Source: Prevotella sp. UBA6994 | Lineage (GTDB): Bacteria; Bacteroidota; Bacteroidia; Bacteroidales; Bacteroidaceae | NCBI GenBank assembly: GCA_002449845.1 | Contig: DJXW01000003.1 | Coordinates: forward strand, 90,648 to 128,019 | Direction of reading: 5' to 3' | DNA: 37,372 nucleotides | Part shown: piece after piece, positions 22,433 to 30,896 of the stretch | Position numbering within the stretch: position 1 is the stretch's first letter | How the letters are laid out: each line of letters opens with the position of its first letter | Made by a program: the position numbers and the translations under genes | Notes under the pieces: generated by a model | Seen by the model: only the letters and a program-made list of their open reading frames with translations | Told to the model about the DNA's origin: nothing | The model's database searches: none

Positions 22433-23521
22433 ATGATTAATTACCAAGAACTAATAGATAAGCGTATTGCCGTGTTGCTGTCTGGAGGTGTAGATAGTAG
22501 CGTGGTGTTGTATGAATTGGCAAAGAAAGGCCTTCATCCCGACTGTTTCTACATCAAGATAGGTCCGGAGGAAGAGGAAGAATGGGATTGTTCAAGCGAG
22601 GAAGACATGGAAATGGCAACCGCCGTGGCGGCACGATACGGATGTAAACTTGAGGTCATCGACTGCCATAGGGAATATTGGGACAACGTTACACGTTACA
22701 CGATGGAAAAGGTAAAGGCTGGACAAACGCCCAATCCTGACGTGATGTGCAACCGGCTCATCAAGTTTGGGGCTTTCGACGAGAAACGTGGTCACGACTA
22801 TGACCTTATTGCCACCGGCCATTATGCACAAACAGAATGGATAGACGGCCATAAGTGGCTTACTACCAGTCCAGATCCTGTGAAAGACCAGACAGATTTC
22901 TTAGCTCAGATATATGATTGGCAATTGAAGAAGGCTTTATTCCCCATCGGTCATTACCACAAAGACGAGGTGAGAGCCATTGCCGAACGTGAACATTTAG
23001 TGAATGCGAAACGCAAAGACTCGCAAGGCATTTGCTTCTTGGGCAAGATTAACTACAACGATTACCTACGACGCTATCTCGGAGAATGGGAAGGTGACAT
23101 CATTGACATGGAGACAGGCAAGGTATTGGGTAAACACAAGGGACATTGGTTCCACACTATTGGACAAAGAAAAGGGCTTGGATTAGGCGGTGGTCCTTGG
23201 AACGTGGTGAAGAAAGACATAGAGAAGAATATTCTATACGTCATCAAGGGCTACGAACCTATCAAGGCACATCGCATGGAGTTTCCCATCAAGGATTTCC
23301 ATTACCTCACTCCCGAAGGAGGAGAATTACCCAAGGAAGTAACTTTTAAAATAAGGCACACGCCCGACTATTTCTATGGTATCTTGGAACAAACAGGTAA
23401 TGGCTGCTATGTAGTACATTCCGACAGATGGGTACAAGGTGTAGCTCCAGGACAGTTCTGCGTGGTTTACGACAAGGAACATCACAAATGTTTTGGTTCA
23501 GGAGAAATTACCATAGAATAG
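22433..23521 (+). CDS. mnmA: tRNA-specific 2-thiouridylase MnmA
   Basis: The product is 362 aa from the ATG at 22433 (MINYQELIDKRIAVLLSGGVDSS). The frame is open upstream to 22328, but those residues precede the family's first strand and lie across a -7 box. The PP-loop SGGVDSS (17-23) binds ATP. The two catalytic cysteines are Cys106 (NPDVMCNRLIKFG) and Cys201 (DSQGICFLG). HTIGQRKGLGLGGGPW and the C-terminal beta-barrel (VAPGQFCVVYD) complete the family pattern. The enzyme puts sulfur on U34 of tRNA-Lys, -Glu and -Gln. The unusually acidic insert GPEEEEEWDCSSEED (about 44-58) is probably the lineage-specific version of the loop. Confidence 0.94.
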   Translation: MINYQELIDKRIAVLLSGGVDSSVVLYELAKKGLHPDCFYIKIGPEEEEEWDCSSEEDMEMATAVAARYGCKLEVIDCHREYWDNVTRYTMEKVKAGQTPNPDVMCNRLIKFGAFDEKRGHDYDLIATGHYAQTEWIDGHKWLTTSPDPVKDQTDFLAQIYDWQLKKALFPIGHYHKDEVRAIAEREHLVNAKRKDSQGICFLGKINYNDYLRRYLGEWEGDIIDMETGKVLGKHKGHWFHTIGQRKGLGLGGGPWNVVKKDIEKNILYVIKGYEPIKAHRMEFPIKDFHYLTPEGGELPKEVTFKIRHTPDYFYGILEQTGNGCYVVHSDRWVQGVAPGQFCVVYDKEHHKCFGSGEITIE

Positions 23522-23541
23522 CCCCCTTATTGGAGGCTATT
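23517..23541. terminator. Hairpin between convergent mnmA and barrel-protein genes
   Basis: AATAGCCCCC pairs with GGAGGCTATT (one mismatch) around the loop TTATT. The left arm includes the mnmA stop codon and the right arm ends 8 nt before the convergent gene's stop. No good T-run follows on either strand, so it may act as a bidirectional pause or stabilising structure. Confidence 0.5.
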
Positions 23542-23549
23542 AACAAGAC

Positions 23550-26519
23550 TTATTTCTTCTTTTTCGGCATTTTCTGGAACTTATAGCTTAATGTGAGCAA
23601 AGCATAACGTGGGATGCAATTATGCCATGTTTCCGTGCGACCTTGCGCATTCACGCTATATTGTGTGGATGAGAGTTGGTGCAAGATATCGAATGCCATG
23701 AGTTTTGCCGTCAGTTTTCCTTTGATAAACGCACGTGAGAGAGAGGCATTCCACACCAAGTCGTCGGTATTCATCATCGATGAATTGTAGCCTCTACGTG
23801 AGAACATCTTCAGGTCGGTAGCAACATCCATCTTGATAACGGGAATAGTATATTTTGCCGTAACGCCATAGTTATAATCCCAGGCATTGATGGTTTGGAA
23901 GTTTTCGCTTGTTCCTTTGGAATGTCGCCAATCCACCTGACCACCGATAGAAAGAGATAGTGCCTTTTTCTGGTATTTCAATCGCAGTTCTTCCGAGAGA
24001 TTGGTAGTGTTTACCTTCGAGTAGCTACTTGTCAACTCATCCTGCAATTCCACTTGCATTCCTGCCGTAACTGATTGGATGAGTTCAAAATCTACGCTAT
24101 GAACGTAAGATGCGCTGACATTATTCTCAATATTGAATAGGCGCTGTTTCCCGAAAGGCCTCTCATAACCGAAATTCACATTAGCGTTCCAATTGCCGTT
24201 AACATTATCTTGCATGTACGTATAAGCACCCGTCTTACTGTTATAGCTACTGCGAGTACCCCACGCATTTTGCGTCAACGTAAGGTTACCAGAGAGTGAA
24301 ATCCTTCGTGCCGTAGAGTCGTTGCGGAAATTGAAATATGTACCGAAAGAATGGTTGATGCGATTCTTCAAATTCACGTTGTTGACAGTATAGACAAGGG
24401 GGTTGGTCGTATCATCATGAGGCATGAGAGAAAGGAAATCTGGACGTTCCATCGACATGCTATATTCTATTTGCTTGAAATTCTTCCCCCATTCATTGTA
24501 CGAAATACTGGGCTGGAAAATAACATCCGAACGACGTGCGATGGTATCAAGCACTCCATCATCAAAGTGCAAACGTTCATCTACCTTATCAACAGGAAAC
24601 GTCAAAGAAAACCACCCTTCTTCATTACCAATCTCCTTGGTTATTTCTAACTTTGCGGAATAGGTACGTTCCAAATCCGTGGATTGGTCGGAATTGTTTT
24701 TATCCATCACATCCAACAACAACTCATTGGAAGGAAGCCAACCGATGGGATACGGCGACTTGGTTGTTGTAGAAGAAATACGACGACTATTTTTATAGAA
24801 CGACTTCCCTCCTGCCGACAATTGCGACTCTACCAATCTGTCTAATCGATAATTAAAGTTGTGATCTGATTTGTACGTCTGTTTATATCTAACACTTGGA
24901 GCTATACGCCAACCATTCAGCAACGAGATGGTGTATTCGCCATTCAAAGAGTAATTATAGTTGCTGGAATGTGTGTCATTATATCGATTTCTGAAATCAC
25001 TTCCTCCTGTTTGGAGATATTCCACCAAGTTTTGAGAAAAAGAGTCCGCAGGTTTGTTATTTGAATAAGATGCGCTCGCTGACAAAAAGACATAATCTCC
25101 CCAAGGCAACTTTTGGTACCATAGAAGGCTATTGCCTAAATTAATCGTGCGGTATTTATTCAGTCTTAAGTTGTGAGAGCGATTAATCAGAGACAACTGT
25201 CCTGTATCAAGAGAGGGGTCACGCCAAGTGGAATCACTATTTTCAGAGTTTCGGTCACCATTGTAATAAGAAACGGTAGTGTACATCTGCAACTTGACTG
25301 GCACATTAATTGTCAGATTATTATAAGCTGAGAAGCGAAAATCCTTTTGTCTGCTCCATGATTCCGAATTACCAAACACATTACCATCGGATGAGAATCG
25401 TTCACTTGAAGTACGCGTCTGGTCATCAGCATCGCTCCATGTCAGCGTGGCATCAAAGCGTTCTTCTACATTCTTGTCTTGGTCTTCAGAAGTGAGGTTC
25501 ATTCCAACTTGTTTGGTAGCTCTCAAGCCCTGTGGTTGGTTGGCAGGAGTCCAATCACCCTCATAACCAGGCCTACGGTCTTCATTGACATTGTTGGTAT
25601 TGGCAAAAAGAGACAAGCGTGTATGGTCTGTGTAATATAGTCCAAAGAGACGCGCCAAGTAGCGATTGTCCGTACCCACTCCTGCTTCGGTGTTTACAAG
25701 CAGTCCACGATTGTACTCACGCTTGAGGATCACGTCCATCACATAGTCTTTCTTCGTCGTTTCCATGCCTTTCCATTTGCTTTCTTCAGACGACTTATCA
25801 TACACCTCCACGTTCTGTACCGTATAATAAGGTAGGTTGTCAAGCATCACCTTATTGTTTCCCTTGAAGAAATCCTTACCGTTCAGAGTGAGATAGTCCA
25901 CTTTCTTACCATTCACGTAGATGTCACCATTGTCTTTCAGTTCGGCACCAGGCATCTCATGAATGAGTCCGTCAAGCATAGAACCTTCGGGAAGGTTGAA
26001 AGCAGACGCATTGTAAACCACGGTATCTCCGCGATAGGCAATCTTCACTTTCGTACCTGTCACTACCACACCGTCTAAAGTGCCTTCCGCAAAGACATCA
26101 TCGTCTGCCTTTTTCTTTAGTAACAATCGAGGTAACGCAAACGAACGATTCCTGCCAAGATATTTCACTTCATAATTCAAATAACCCGTGTGGTAACCCT
26201 CGCTTTCTGCCTTGATGATATACTTCTCAACAACACGTGGCACGCTAAACTCATAGTAAGAATTGCTTGTACCCCATGACCACATCCAACACGTAGTGGT
26301 ATCTACTACCGTAGAGTCGCTTCGCATCAACGTGACATGTGCTTTCAAGGCTGCCTTGGTGAAGGAGTCATATACGTTTCCCGTCAATCGTAAGGTACGT
26401 TTCTTCTTATCAACAGAGTCAGCAACTTCCTTCTTGTCAGAAGAATTCATTATTATTACTTGAGCTTGTGACAAATGAAAGAAGAATAAGACTAAAAAAA
26501 CAAGGGGCAGACGTTTCAT
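23550..26519 (-). CDS. Large outer-membrane beta-barrel protein (TonB-receptor-like)
   Basis: The product is 989 aa from the ATG at 26519, which starts a signal peptide (MKRLPLVFLVLFFFHLSQAQ); an in-frame GTG three codons upstream is less likely. A carboxypeptidase-regulatory-like domain (about 43-135, RLTGNVYDSFTKAALKAHVTL) is followed by a plug-like domain (about 150-270: VVVTGTKVKIAYRGDTVVYNASAF, NGDIYVNGKKVDYLTLNGKDFF). A long barrel ends in YALLTLSYKFQKMPKKKK. It belongs to the OMP_b-brl_3-type barrels of Bacteroidetes; no SusD-like partner is adjacent and the cargo is unknown. It is the last gene of the leftward string starting at lysS, 28 nt after the HAD gene. Confidence 0.88.
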   Translation of the reverse strand: MKRLPLVFLVLFFFHLSQAQVIIMNSSDKKEVADSVDKKKRTLRLTGNVYDSFTKAALKAHVTLMRSDSTVVDTTTCWMWSWGTSNSYYEFSVPRVVEKYIIKAESEGYHTGYLNYEVKYLGRNRSFALPRLLLKKKADDDVFAEGTLDGVVVTGTKVKIAYRGDTVVYNASAFNLPEGSMLDGLIHEMPGAELKDNGDIYVNGKKVDYLTLNGKDFFKGNNKVMLDNLPYYTVQNVEVYDKSSEESKWKGMETTKKDYVMDVILKREYNRGLLVNTEAGVGTDNRYLARLFGLYYTDHTRLSLFANTNNVNEDRRPGYEGDWTPANQPQGLRATKQVGMNLTSEDQDKNVEERFDATLTWSDADDQTRTSSERFSSDGNVFGNSESWSRQKDFRFSAYNNLTINVPVKLQMYTTVSYYNGDRNSENSDSTWRDPSLDTGQLSLINRSHNLRLNKYRTINLGNSLLWYQKLPWGDYVFLSASASYSNNKPADSFSQNLVEYLQTGGSDFRNRYNDTHSSNYNYSLNGEYTISLLNGWRIAPSVRYKQTYKSDHNFNYRLDRLVESQLSAGGKSFYKNSRRISSTTTKSPYPIGWLPSNELLLDVMDKNNSDQSTDLERTYSAKLEITKEIGNEEGWFSLTFPVDKVDERLHFDDGVLDTIARRSDVIFQPSISYNEWGKNFKQIEYSMSMERPDFLSLMPHDDTTNPLVYTVNNVNLKNRINHSFGTYFNFRNDSTARRISLSGNLTLTQNAWGTRSSYNSKTGAYTYMQDNVNGNWNANVNFGYERPFGKQRLFNIENNVSASYVHSVDFELIQSVTAGMQVELQDELTSSYSKVNTTNLSEELRLKYQKKALSLSIGGQVDWRHSKGTSENFQTINAWDYNYGVTAKYTIPVIKMDVATDLKMFSRRGYNSSMMNTDDLVWNASLSRAFIKGKLTAKLMAFDILHQLSSTQYSVNAQGRTETWHNCIPRYALLTLSYKFQKMPKKKK

Positions 26520-26547
26520 GCCAATCACACAATCATTATATATATGT

Positions 26548-27291
26548 TCAACTCAATATATTTTCAAAATCATCAACCAATTCTGTCATTTTACGATAAA
26601 TGACATCAGCACCTTTATCCAATAAGACATCATCGGGTAAAGGTCCGCTATTCACGGCAATGGTCAGACAACCAGCCGCAACACCTGCACTGACACCTAA
26701 TGGAGCATTCTCCACTACGATGCCTTGCCAAGGTTGTAAGTTTCCGCATCTTTGCAAGCCCATGAGATACGGATCAGGAGCAGGCTTTCCACGCTCCACG
26801 TCGTAAGCGGTAACAATCCTGCTCTCATCTATAAATGCCCCAAAATCGTGGAGCAGACGATTAATCAATGGCTTTTGGCCGCTGCCCGTCACCACGCCAA
26901 TCTTCATCCCTCTTTGCAGAATCTTTTCCATCAACGGGATTACCCCATCAAAAATTTCTGCTTGTCGCATGTCATGGAAAAGATGTGTTTTCACATCATA
27001 CATCTTTTGCGCTTCTTCAAGCGAGATATTCACTCCTTTTTGCTCCACGACCATCTTCCGAATGGTATCAATACCTCTTGCTCCTTCTGTAGCATAGGCA
27101 TCGGCTGCTGTCATGTGAATACCAAACTGCCGCATAGACTCTTGCCAAGCAACAGCATGATTAGGCATGGAGTTATAAAGCACTCCATCCATGTCAAAAA
27201 GCACGGCTTTGGGAGCAAACCTCTCAAAGCCATGCTTTTTTAAATAATTATTAATTATTTCCTTGTTGGTCATATCTATCTTGTAAGTCAT
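26548..27291 (-). CDS. HAD-superfamily phosphatase, beta-phosphoglucomutase-like
   Basis: The product is 247 aa. The HAD motifs are VLFDMDGVLYNS (nucleophile Asp33, acid Asp35), GVVTGSGQKPL (motif II), the Lys in VERGKPAPDPYL (motif III) and the acidic VVENAPLGVSAG (motif IV, where an Asn replaces the more usual second acidic residue). The helical cap (about 45-115) contains the RGIDTIRKMV segment typical of subfamily IA, including beta-phosphoglucomutase and sugar-phosphate phosphatases. The substrate is unknown; its position 36 nt behind pgi suggests a hexose phosphate. An alternative start at 27273 would remove six residues. Confidence 0.9.
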   Translation of the reverse strand: MTYKIDMTNKEIINNYLKKHGFERFAPKAVLFDMDGVLYNSMPNHAVAWQESMRQFGIHMTAADAYATEGARGIDTIRKMVVEQKGVNISLEEAQKMYDVKTHLFHDMRQAEIFDGVIPLMEKILQRGMKIGVVTGSGQKPLINRLLHDFGAFIDESRIVTAYDVERGKPAPDPYLMGLQRCGNLQPWQGIVVENAPLGVSAGVAAGCLTIAVNSGPLPDDVLLDKGADVIYRKMTELVDDFENILS

Positions 27292-27327
27292 TAAGAATCA
27301 TATATGACTCACTCATCTCATTTACTA

Positions 27328-28686
27328 TTAAGCCTCTTTTGCCAAACGTTCTTGGATGGCCTTGCTTTCAGCCTCATATCCAGGCTTGTTCAGCAAAGCA
27401 AACATATTCTTCTTGTATGCTTCCACACCAGGTTGGTTGAATGGGTTCACGCCAAGGACATTGCCACTGATACCACAACCAATCTCGAAGAAGTAAATCA
27501 ACTGACCGATATAATACTCGTTGAGTTCGGGAACGCTGATACGGATATTGGGAACACCACCATCAACGTGAGCCAGACGAGTACCTAACTCTGCCATCTT
27601 GTTCACCTCATCCACACGCTTGCCAGCAAGGAAGTTCAAACCGTCAAGATTTTCTTCATCACTTGGGAACAAAAGGTTACAGTTGGGGGTCTCTATGCTG
27701 ATAACGGTCTCGAAGATAGAACGCTCACCGTCCTGAATCCATTGTCCCATAGAGTGCAAGTCGGTAGTAAAGTCGCAACTTGCAGGGAAAATACCTTTCT
27801 TGTCCTTACCTTCGCTCTCACCATAGAGTTGTTTCCACCATTCAGCGATGAAATGCAGCTTAGGCTGGTAATTAACCATGATTTCAATCTTCTTTCCTGC
27901 CTGGGCATAAAGACCATTACGAACGGCAGCATACTGAGCAGCGATATTTTCTTCAAACGGTACATCCAAAGCAGTAGCTTTCTCCATGTCAGCAGCACCA
28001 GCTACCAATGCCTTGATGTCAAATCCTGCACAAGCAATGGGCAACAAACCTACTGGAGTGAGCACAGAGAAGCGTCCACCAACATTGTCGGGAATGATAA
28101 AGCTCTTGTAGCCTTCCTTATCGGCACATGTGCGGGCTGCTCCACGCTTCGCATCGGTCACGGCAACAATCACGTTCTTTGCCTCTTCCTTACCCATTTG
28201 CAACTCGCATTGCTTCTTCAGCAAACGGAACGTCAGTGCTGTTTCCGTTGTAGTACCCGACTTGGAGATATTGATAACACCAAACTTCTTGCCTTTCAGG
28301 TACTCCGTGAGTTCATAAAGATAATCTTCACCGATATTGTTTCCAGCAAAGAGGATAGTAGGATTCTTCTTGTCGTTTACCAACCAAGCAAATGAGTTGC
28401 CCAGCGCCTCTATCACGGCACGAGCACCTAAATAACTACCACCAATACCAGCAACAACGATGGCTTCACATTTCTCACGCAACGTTGCAGCCACAGCTTG
28501 CACCTCGTCAAGAAAATCCGGTGTGATACTTGTAGGCAGATGCAACCATCCAAGGAAATCATTACCTGGGCAAGTGCCATTTTCCAATGCCTCTTGTGCG
28601 GCACGCACCTTTGGCTCATAAGCCTTCACTGCACCTTCATTTAAGAATTGAGCGGCTTTCGTAATGTCTAAACTAATACTTTTCAT
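27328..28686 (-). CDS. pgi: Glucose-6-phosphate isomerase
   Basis: The product is 452 aa, matching the short bacterial PGI class. Signature segments are IVVAGIGGSYLGARAVIEALG, VINISKSGTTTETALTFRLLK (the SIS phosphate-binding loop), NVGGRFSVLTPVGLLPIACAG and GKRVDEVNKMAELGTRLAHVDGG. The enzyme interconverts glucose-6-phosphate and fructose-6-phosphate in the cytoplasm. It lies in the lysS-gpsA-pgi string found in Bacteroidales, 47 nt after the small membrane-protein gene, and the HAD phosphatase follows. Confidence 0.96.
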   Translation of the reverse strand: MKSISLDITKAAQFLNEGAVKAYEPKVRAAQEALENGTCPGNDFLGWLHLPTSITPDFLDEVQAVAATLREKCEAIVVAGIGGSYLGARAVIEALGNSFAWLVNDKKNPTILFAGNNIGEDYLYELTEYLKGKKFGVINISKSGTTTETALTFRLLKKQCELQMGKEEAKNVIVAVTDAKRGAARTCADKEGYKSFIIPDNVGGRFSVLTPVGLLPIACAGFDIKALVAGAADMEKATALDVPFEENIAAQYAAVRNGLYAQAGKKIEIMVNYQPKLHFIAEWWKQLYGESEGKDKKGIFPASCDFTTDLHSMGQWIQDGERSIFETVISIETPNCNLLFPSDEENLDGLNFLAGKRVDEVNKMAELGTRLAHVDGGVPNIRISVPELNEYYIGQLIYFFEIGCGISGNVLGVNPFNQPGVEAYKKNMFALLNKPGYEAESKAIQERLAKEA

Positions 28687-28733
28687 TTCTTTTGTTTTTA
28701 ATTATGTAGATGTTTTTCCAATTCAAACCATGA

Positions 28734-28895
28734 CTATCCCGCATTGAAATATGCGAAATAAATGAATACCAACAACGCTGCCAATACAATCAGTACAATT
28801 GACTTGATAAGGCAACTGGCGATTTTCTTAACCACCAACACTCCGACGATGATGGCAGCCAATACAAATGCGTAATATAAGAAATTGCTATCCAT
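28734..28895 (-). CDS. 53-aa predicted small membrane protein
   Basis: The sequence reads ATG at 28893-28895 through TAG at 28734-28736, product MDSNFLYYAFVLAAIIVGVL..., ending in FAYFNAG. It has two hydrophobic stretches (about 7-22 and 30-50) separated by a lysine pair and KIASCLIK, i.e. either a two-helix hairpin or one long membrane segment. It begins 12 nt after the RluA-type gene and precedes pgi, filling what would otherwise be an unexplained 221-nt gap in a tight operon. I recognise no family. Its spacing, clean start and strongly hydrophobic composition argue that it is real. Confidence 0.7.
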   Translation of the reverse strand: MDSNFLYYAFVLAAIIVGVLVVKKIASCLIKSIVLIVLAALLVFIYFAYFNAG

Positions 28896-28907
28896 AAGAT
28901 ATAATCA

Positions 28908-29792
28908 TTATTTAAACAAATGCCTGAACGAAGAAGGAATGGGAGTTTCAAACTCCATTGCCTCATGAGTGATGGGATGATAGAAACACAACACGTAAGC
29001 ATGTAAGCATAAACGGTGCAACGGGTCGTCACCATTGCCATACTTCACGTCGCCACACACGGGATGTCCCATGTCTGCCGAATGCACACGTATCTGGTTC
29101 TTACGCCCTGTCTCTAAGCGAAACTCCACCAAAGAGTGGTCAACGGTACGGTCGAGCGTGTAGTAATGGGTAATGGCATATTTGCCACCATTGTCCACGG
29201 GGGAAGAATATGTGAAATAAGCCTTGTTGTCCTTCAGCCAATTGGCAATGGTTCCCTCGTCGTTCTCCATTTCCCCAGATACCACAGCCACATACCTACG
29301 GTCATAAACAATATCATGCCATTCGTGTTCGAGTATCTGTTCCGTTTCCATGTCTTTGGCATAAATCATCAAGCCACTGGTGTCTCTGTCGAGCCTGTGT
29401 ACCACATGTGCTCTACACTTCTGCCTTGACTTCACGAAATAGCTGTCTAACAAAGACTTTACGTTTAACGAAGAATGTCCCGCAGCCATCGAAAGAATAC
29501 CAATATTCTTTTCTACCACCACCAAGTAACGGTCTTCATAAACGATTTTCACATACCTACTCTTGAAGAGGTCATTGCGCTTGGTCTTGCTGACAGCCAC
29601 TTTCATTCCCTTTCTCAGAGGTGTGTCATATTGCGTCACCACCTTTCCGTTCACCTTAATGCCACGTCCATGCAGGGTGTCTTTAATCTTGTTTTTACTG
29701 CCTTTCACGTTTGCCAAAAGCCACTCTAACAAAGGAGCGTCTTCCTGCACTTCGTAATAGTCGTAATCGGTTGATTTATTATATTGTCTCAT
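28908..29792 (-). CDS. RluA-family 23S rRNA/tRNA pseudouridine synthase
   Basis: The product is 294 aa. An N-terminal S4-like RNA-binding part (about 20-72: PLLEWLLANVKGSKNKIKDTLHGRGIKVNG) precedes the RluA catalytic domain. The catalytic aspartate is Asp135 in VVHRLDRDTSGLMIYAK, and RLETGRKNQIRVHSADMGHPVCGDVKYG is the conserved substrate-binding segment. The enzyme isomerises specific uridines in rRNA or tRNA; the target position cannot be told from sequence. It sits 43 nt after gpsA, and the 53-aa membrane protein follows. Confidence 0.92.
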   Translation of the reverse strand: MRQYNKSTDYDYYEVQEDAPLLEWLLANVKGSKNKIKDTLHGRGIKVNGKVVTQYDTPLRKGMKVAVSKTKRNDLFKSRYVKIVYEDRYLVVVEKNIGILSMAAGHSSLNVKSLLDSYFVKSRQKCRAHVVHRLDRDTSGLMIYAKDMETEQILEHEWHDIVYDRRYVAVVSGEMENDEGTIANWLKDNKAYFTYSSPVDNGGKYAITHYYTLDRTVDHSLVEFRLETGRKNQIRVHSADMGHPVCGDVKYGNGDDPLHRLCLHAYVLCFYHPITHEAMEFETPIPSSFRHLFK

Positions 29793-29835
29793 CTGTCAAT
29801 CCATGTTATTTTTGATTTGCCCATTCCCCTTACGG

Positions 29836-30831
29836 TTACCTAAACGAGTCGGTAAGCAATTTGATTTCGATTTGTGGCGAAATGCGTTCATATAGAATAT
29901 TATATACGGCATCGAGAATCGGCATGTTCACGTGCATGTGATGATTAATTTCCTTCATACACTTCACACCGAAATAGCCCTCTGCTATCATTTCCATTTC
30001 TATCTGCGCACTCTTCACGCTATAGCCCTTACCTATCATGGTTCCGAAAGTACGATTACGAGAGAAATTGGAATATCCCGTCACCAACAAGTCTCCCAAA
30101 TACACACTGTCATAGACATTGCGCTCCGTTGGTTGTATAGCCGTGAGGAACCTTGACATTTCCTGTACGGCATTTGCCATCAACACCGCCTGGAAGTTGT
30201 CTCCATATTTCAATCCGCTACAGATACCCGCAGCGATGGCATAGACATTCTTCAATACCGACGAATACTCTATTCCCAACACGTCACTACTGGTCTTTGT
30301 CTTGATATAGTCTGAAACGATGATATCTGCAAAGGCCTGTGCCTTATCGAGATTAGAACAGCCAATGGTAAGATATGACAAACGTTCAAGAGCCACTTCC
30401 TCTGCATGAGAAGGTCCACCGATGCAAGCTAAGTTGTCGTAAGGCACATCGTAAACCTGATGGAAATATTCCGAACAAGAGAGGTTCTCATCTGGCACGA
30501 TTCCCTTGATGGCTGTAATGATAAACTTATCACGCAACCTGGTCTTCAATCGCTTGAGGTGGTTCTTCAAATATGGAGAAGGCGTGACAAAAACCAACGT
30601 GTCGTATGCATTCACTATCTTGTTGAGATCGCTATAGAAAGTAATCTCGCTGACATCAAAATGCACACTCATGAGATAGGCGGGATTATGGCCAAGGCGC
30701 TTAAAATCCTCTATGCGGTCATCGCGTCTCATATACCACCCAATGTGGTGAGTGTGACCAACCACTATCTTGGCAATGGCAGTAGCCCAACTACCTCCAC
30801 CAATAATCGCTATCTTGCCGCAATCGTACAT
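29836..30831 (-). CDS. gpsA: Glycerol-3-phosphate dehydrogenase (NAD(P)+)
   Basis: The product is 331 aa. The Rossmann loop IAIIGGGSWATAIAKI (about 7-22) is at the N-terminus. Catalytic and substrate-binding segments are FIITAIKGIVPDENLSCSEYF, GGPSHAEEVALERLSYLTIG and YSSVLKNVYAIAAGICSGLKYGDN, with the conserved Lys in each of the first and third. The enzyme makes sn-glycerol-3-phosphate for phospholipid synthesis. It is the second gene after lysS, separated by a 65-nt gap that contains short degenerate repeats. Confidence 0.95.
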   Translation of the reverse strand: MYDCGKIAIIGGGSWATAIAKIVVGHTHHIGWYMRRDDRIEDFKRLGHNPAYLMSVHFDVSEITFYSDLNKIVNAYDTLVFVTPSPYLKNHLKRLKTRLRDKFIITAIKGIVPDENLSCSEYFHQVYDVPYDNLACIGGPSHAEEVALERLSYLTIGCSNLDKAQAFADIIVSDYIKTKTSSDVLGIEYSSVLKNVYAIAAGICSGLKYGDNFQAVLMANAVQEMSRFLTAIQPTERNVYDSVYLGDLLVTGYSNFSRNRTFGTMIGKGYSVKSAQIEMEMIAEGYFGVKCMKEINHHMHVNMPILDAVYNILYERISPQIEIKLLTDSFR

Positions 30832-30837
30832 CTTTTA

Positions 30838-30896
30838 TCGTCTTGAGGACCTTGAAAGTCATGAATGTCTCGAAAGACCATTAAGACACCAAGGCA
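30838..30896. repeat. Degenerate short-period repeat between lysS and gpsA
   Basis: The gap is built from related words (GAGGACCTTGA, AAGTCATGAA, TGTCTCGAA, AGACCATTA, AGACACCAAGG) with a period of about 10 nt and partial self-complementarity. From general knowledge, GACCTTAA-like strings of this kind recur in Bacteroidales intergenic DNA. It does not interrupt either gene. Confidence 0.4.

Noticed and set aside
27742..28395. 217-codon open frame on the plus strand
   Set aside because: It is a shadow of pgi; the SIS and PGI signature segments on the minus strand explain the DNA.
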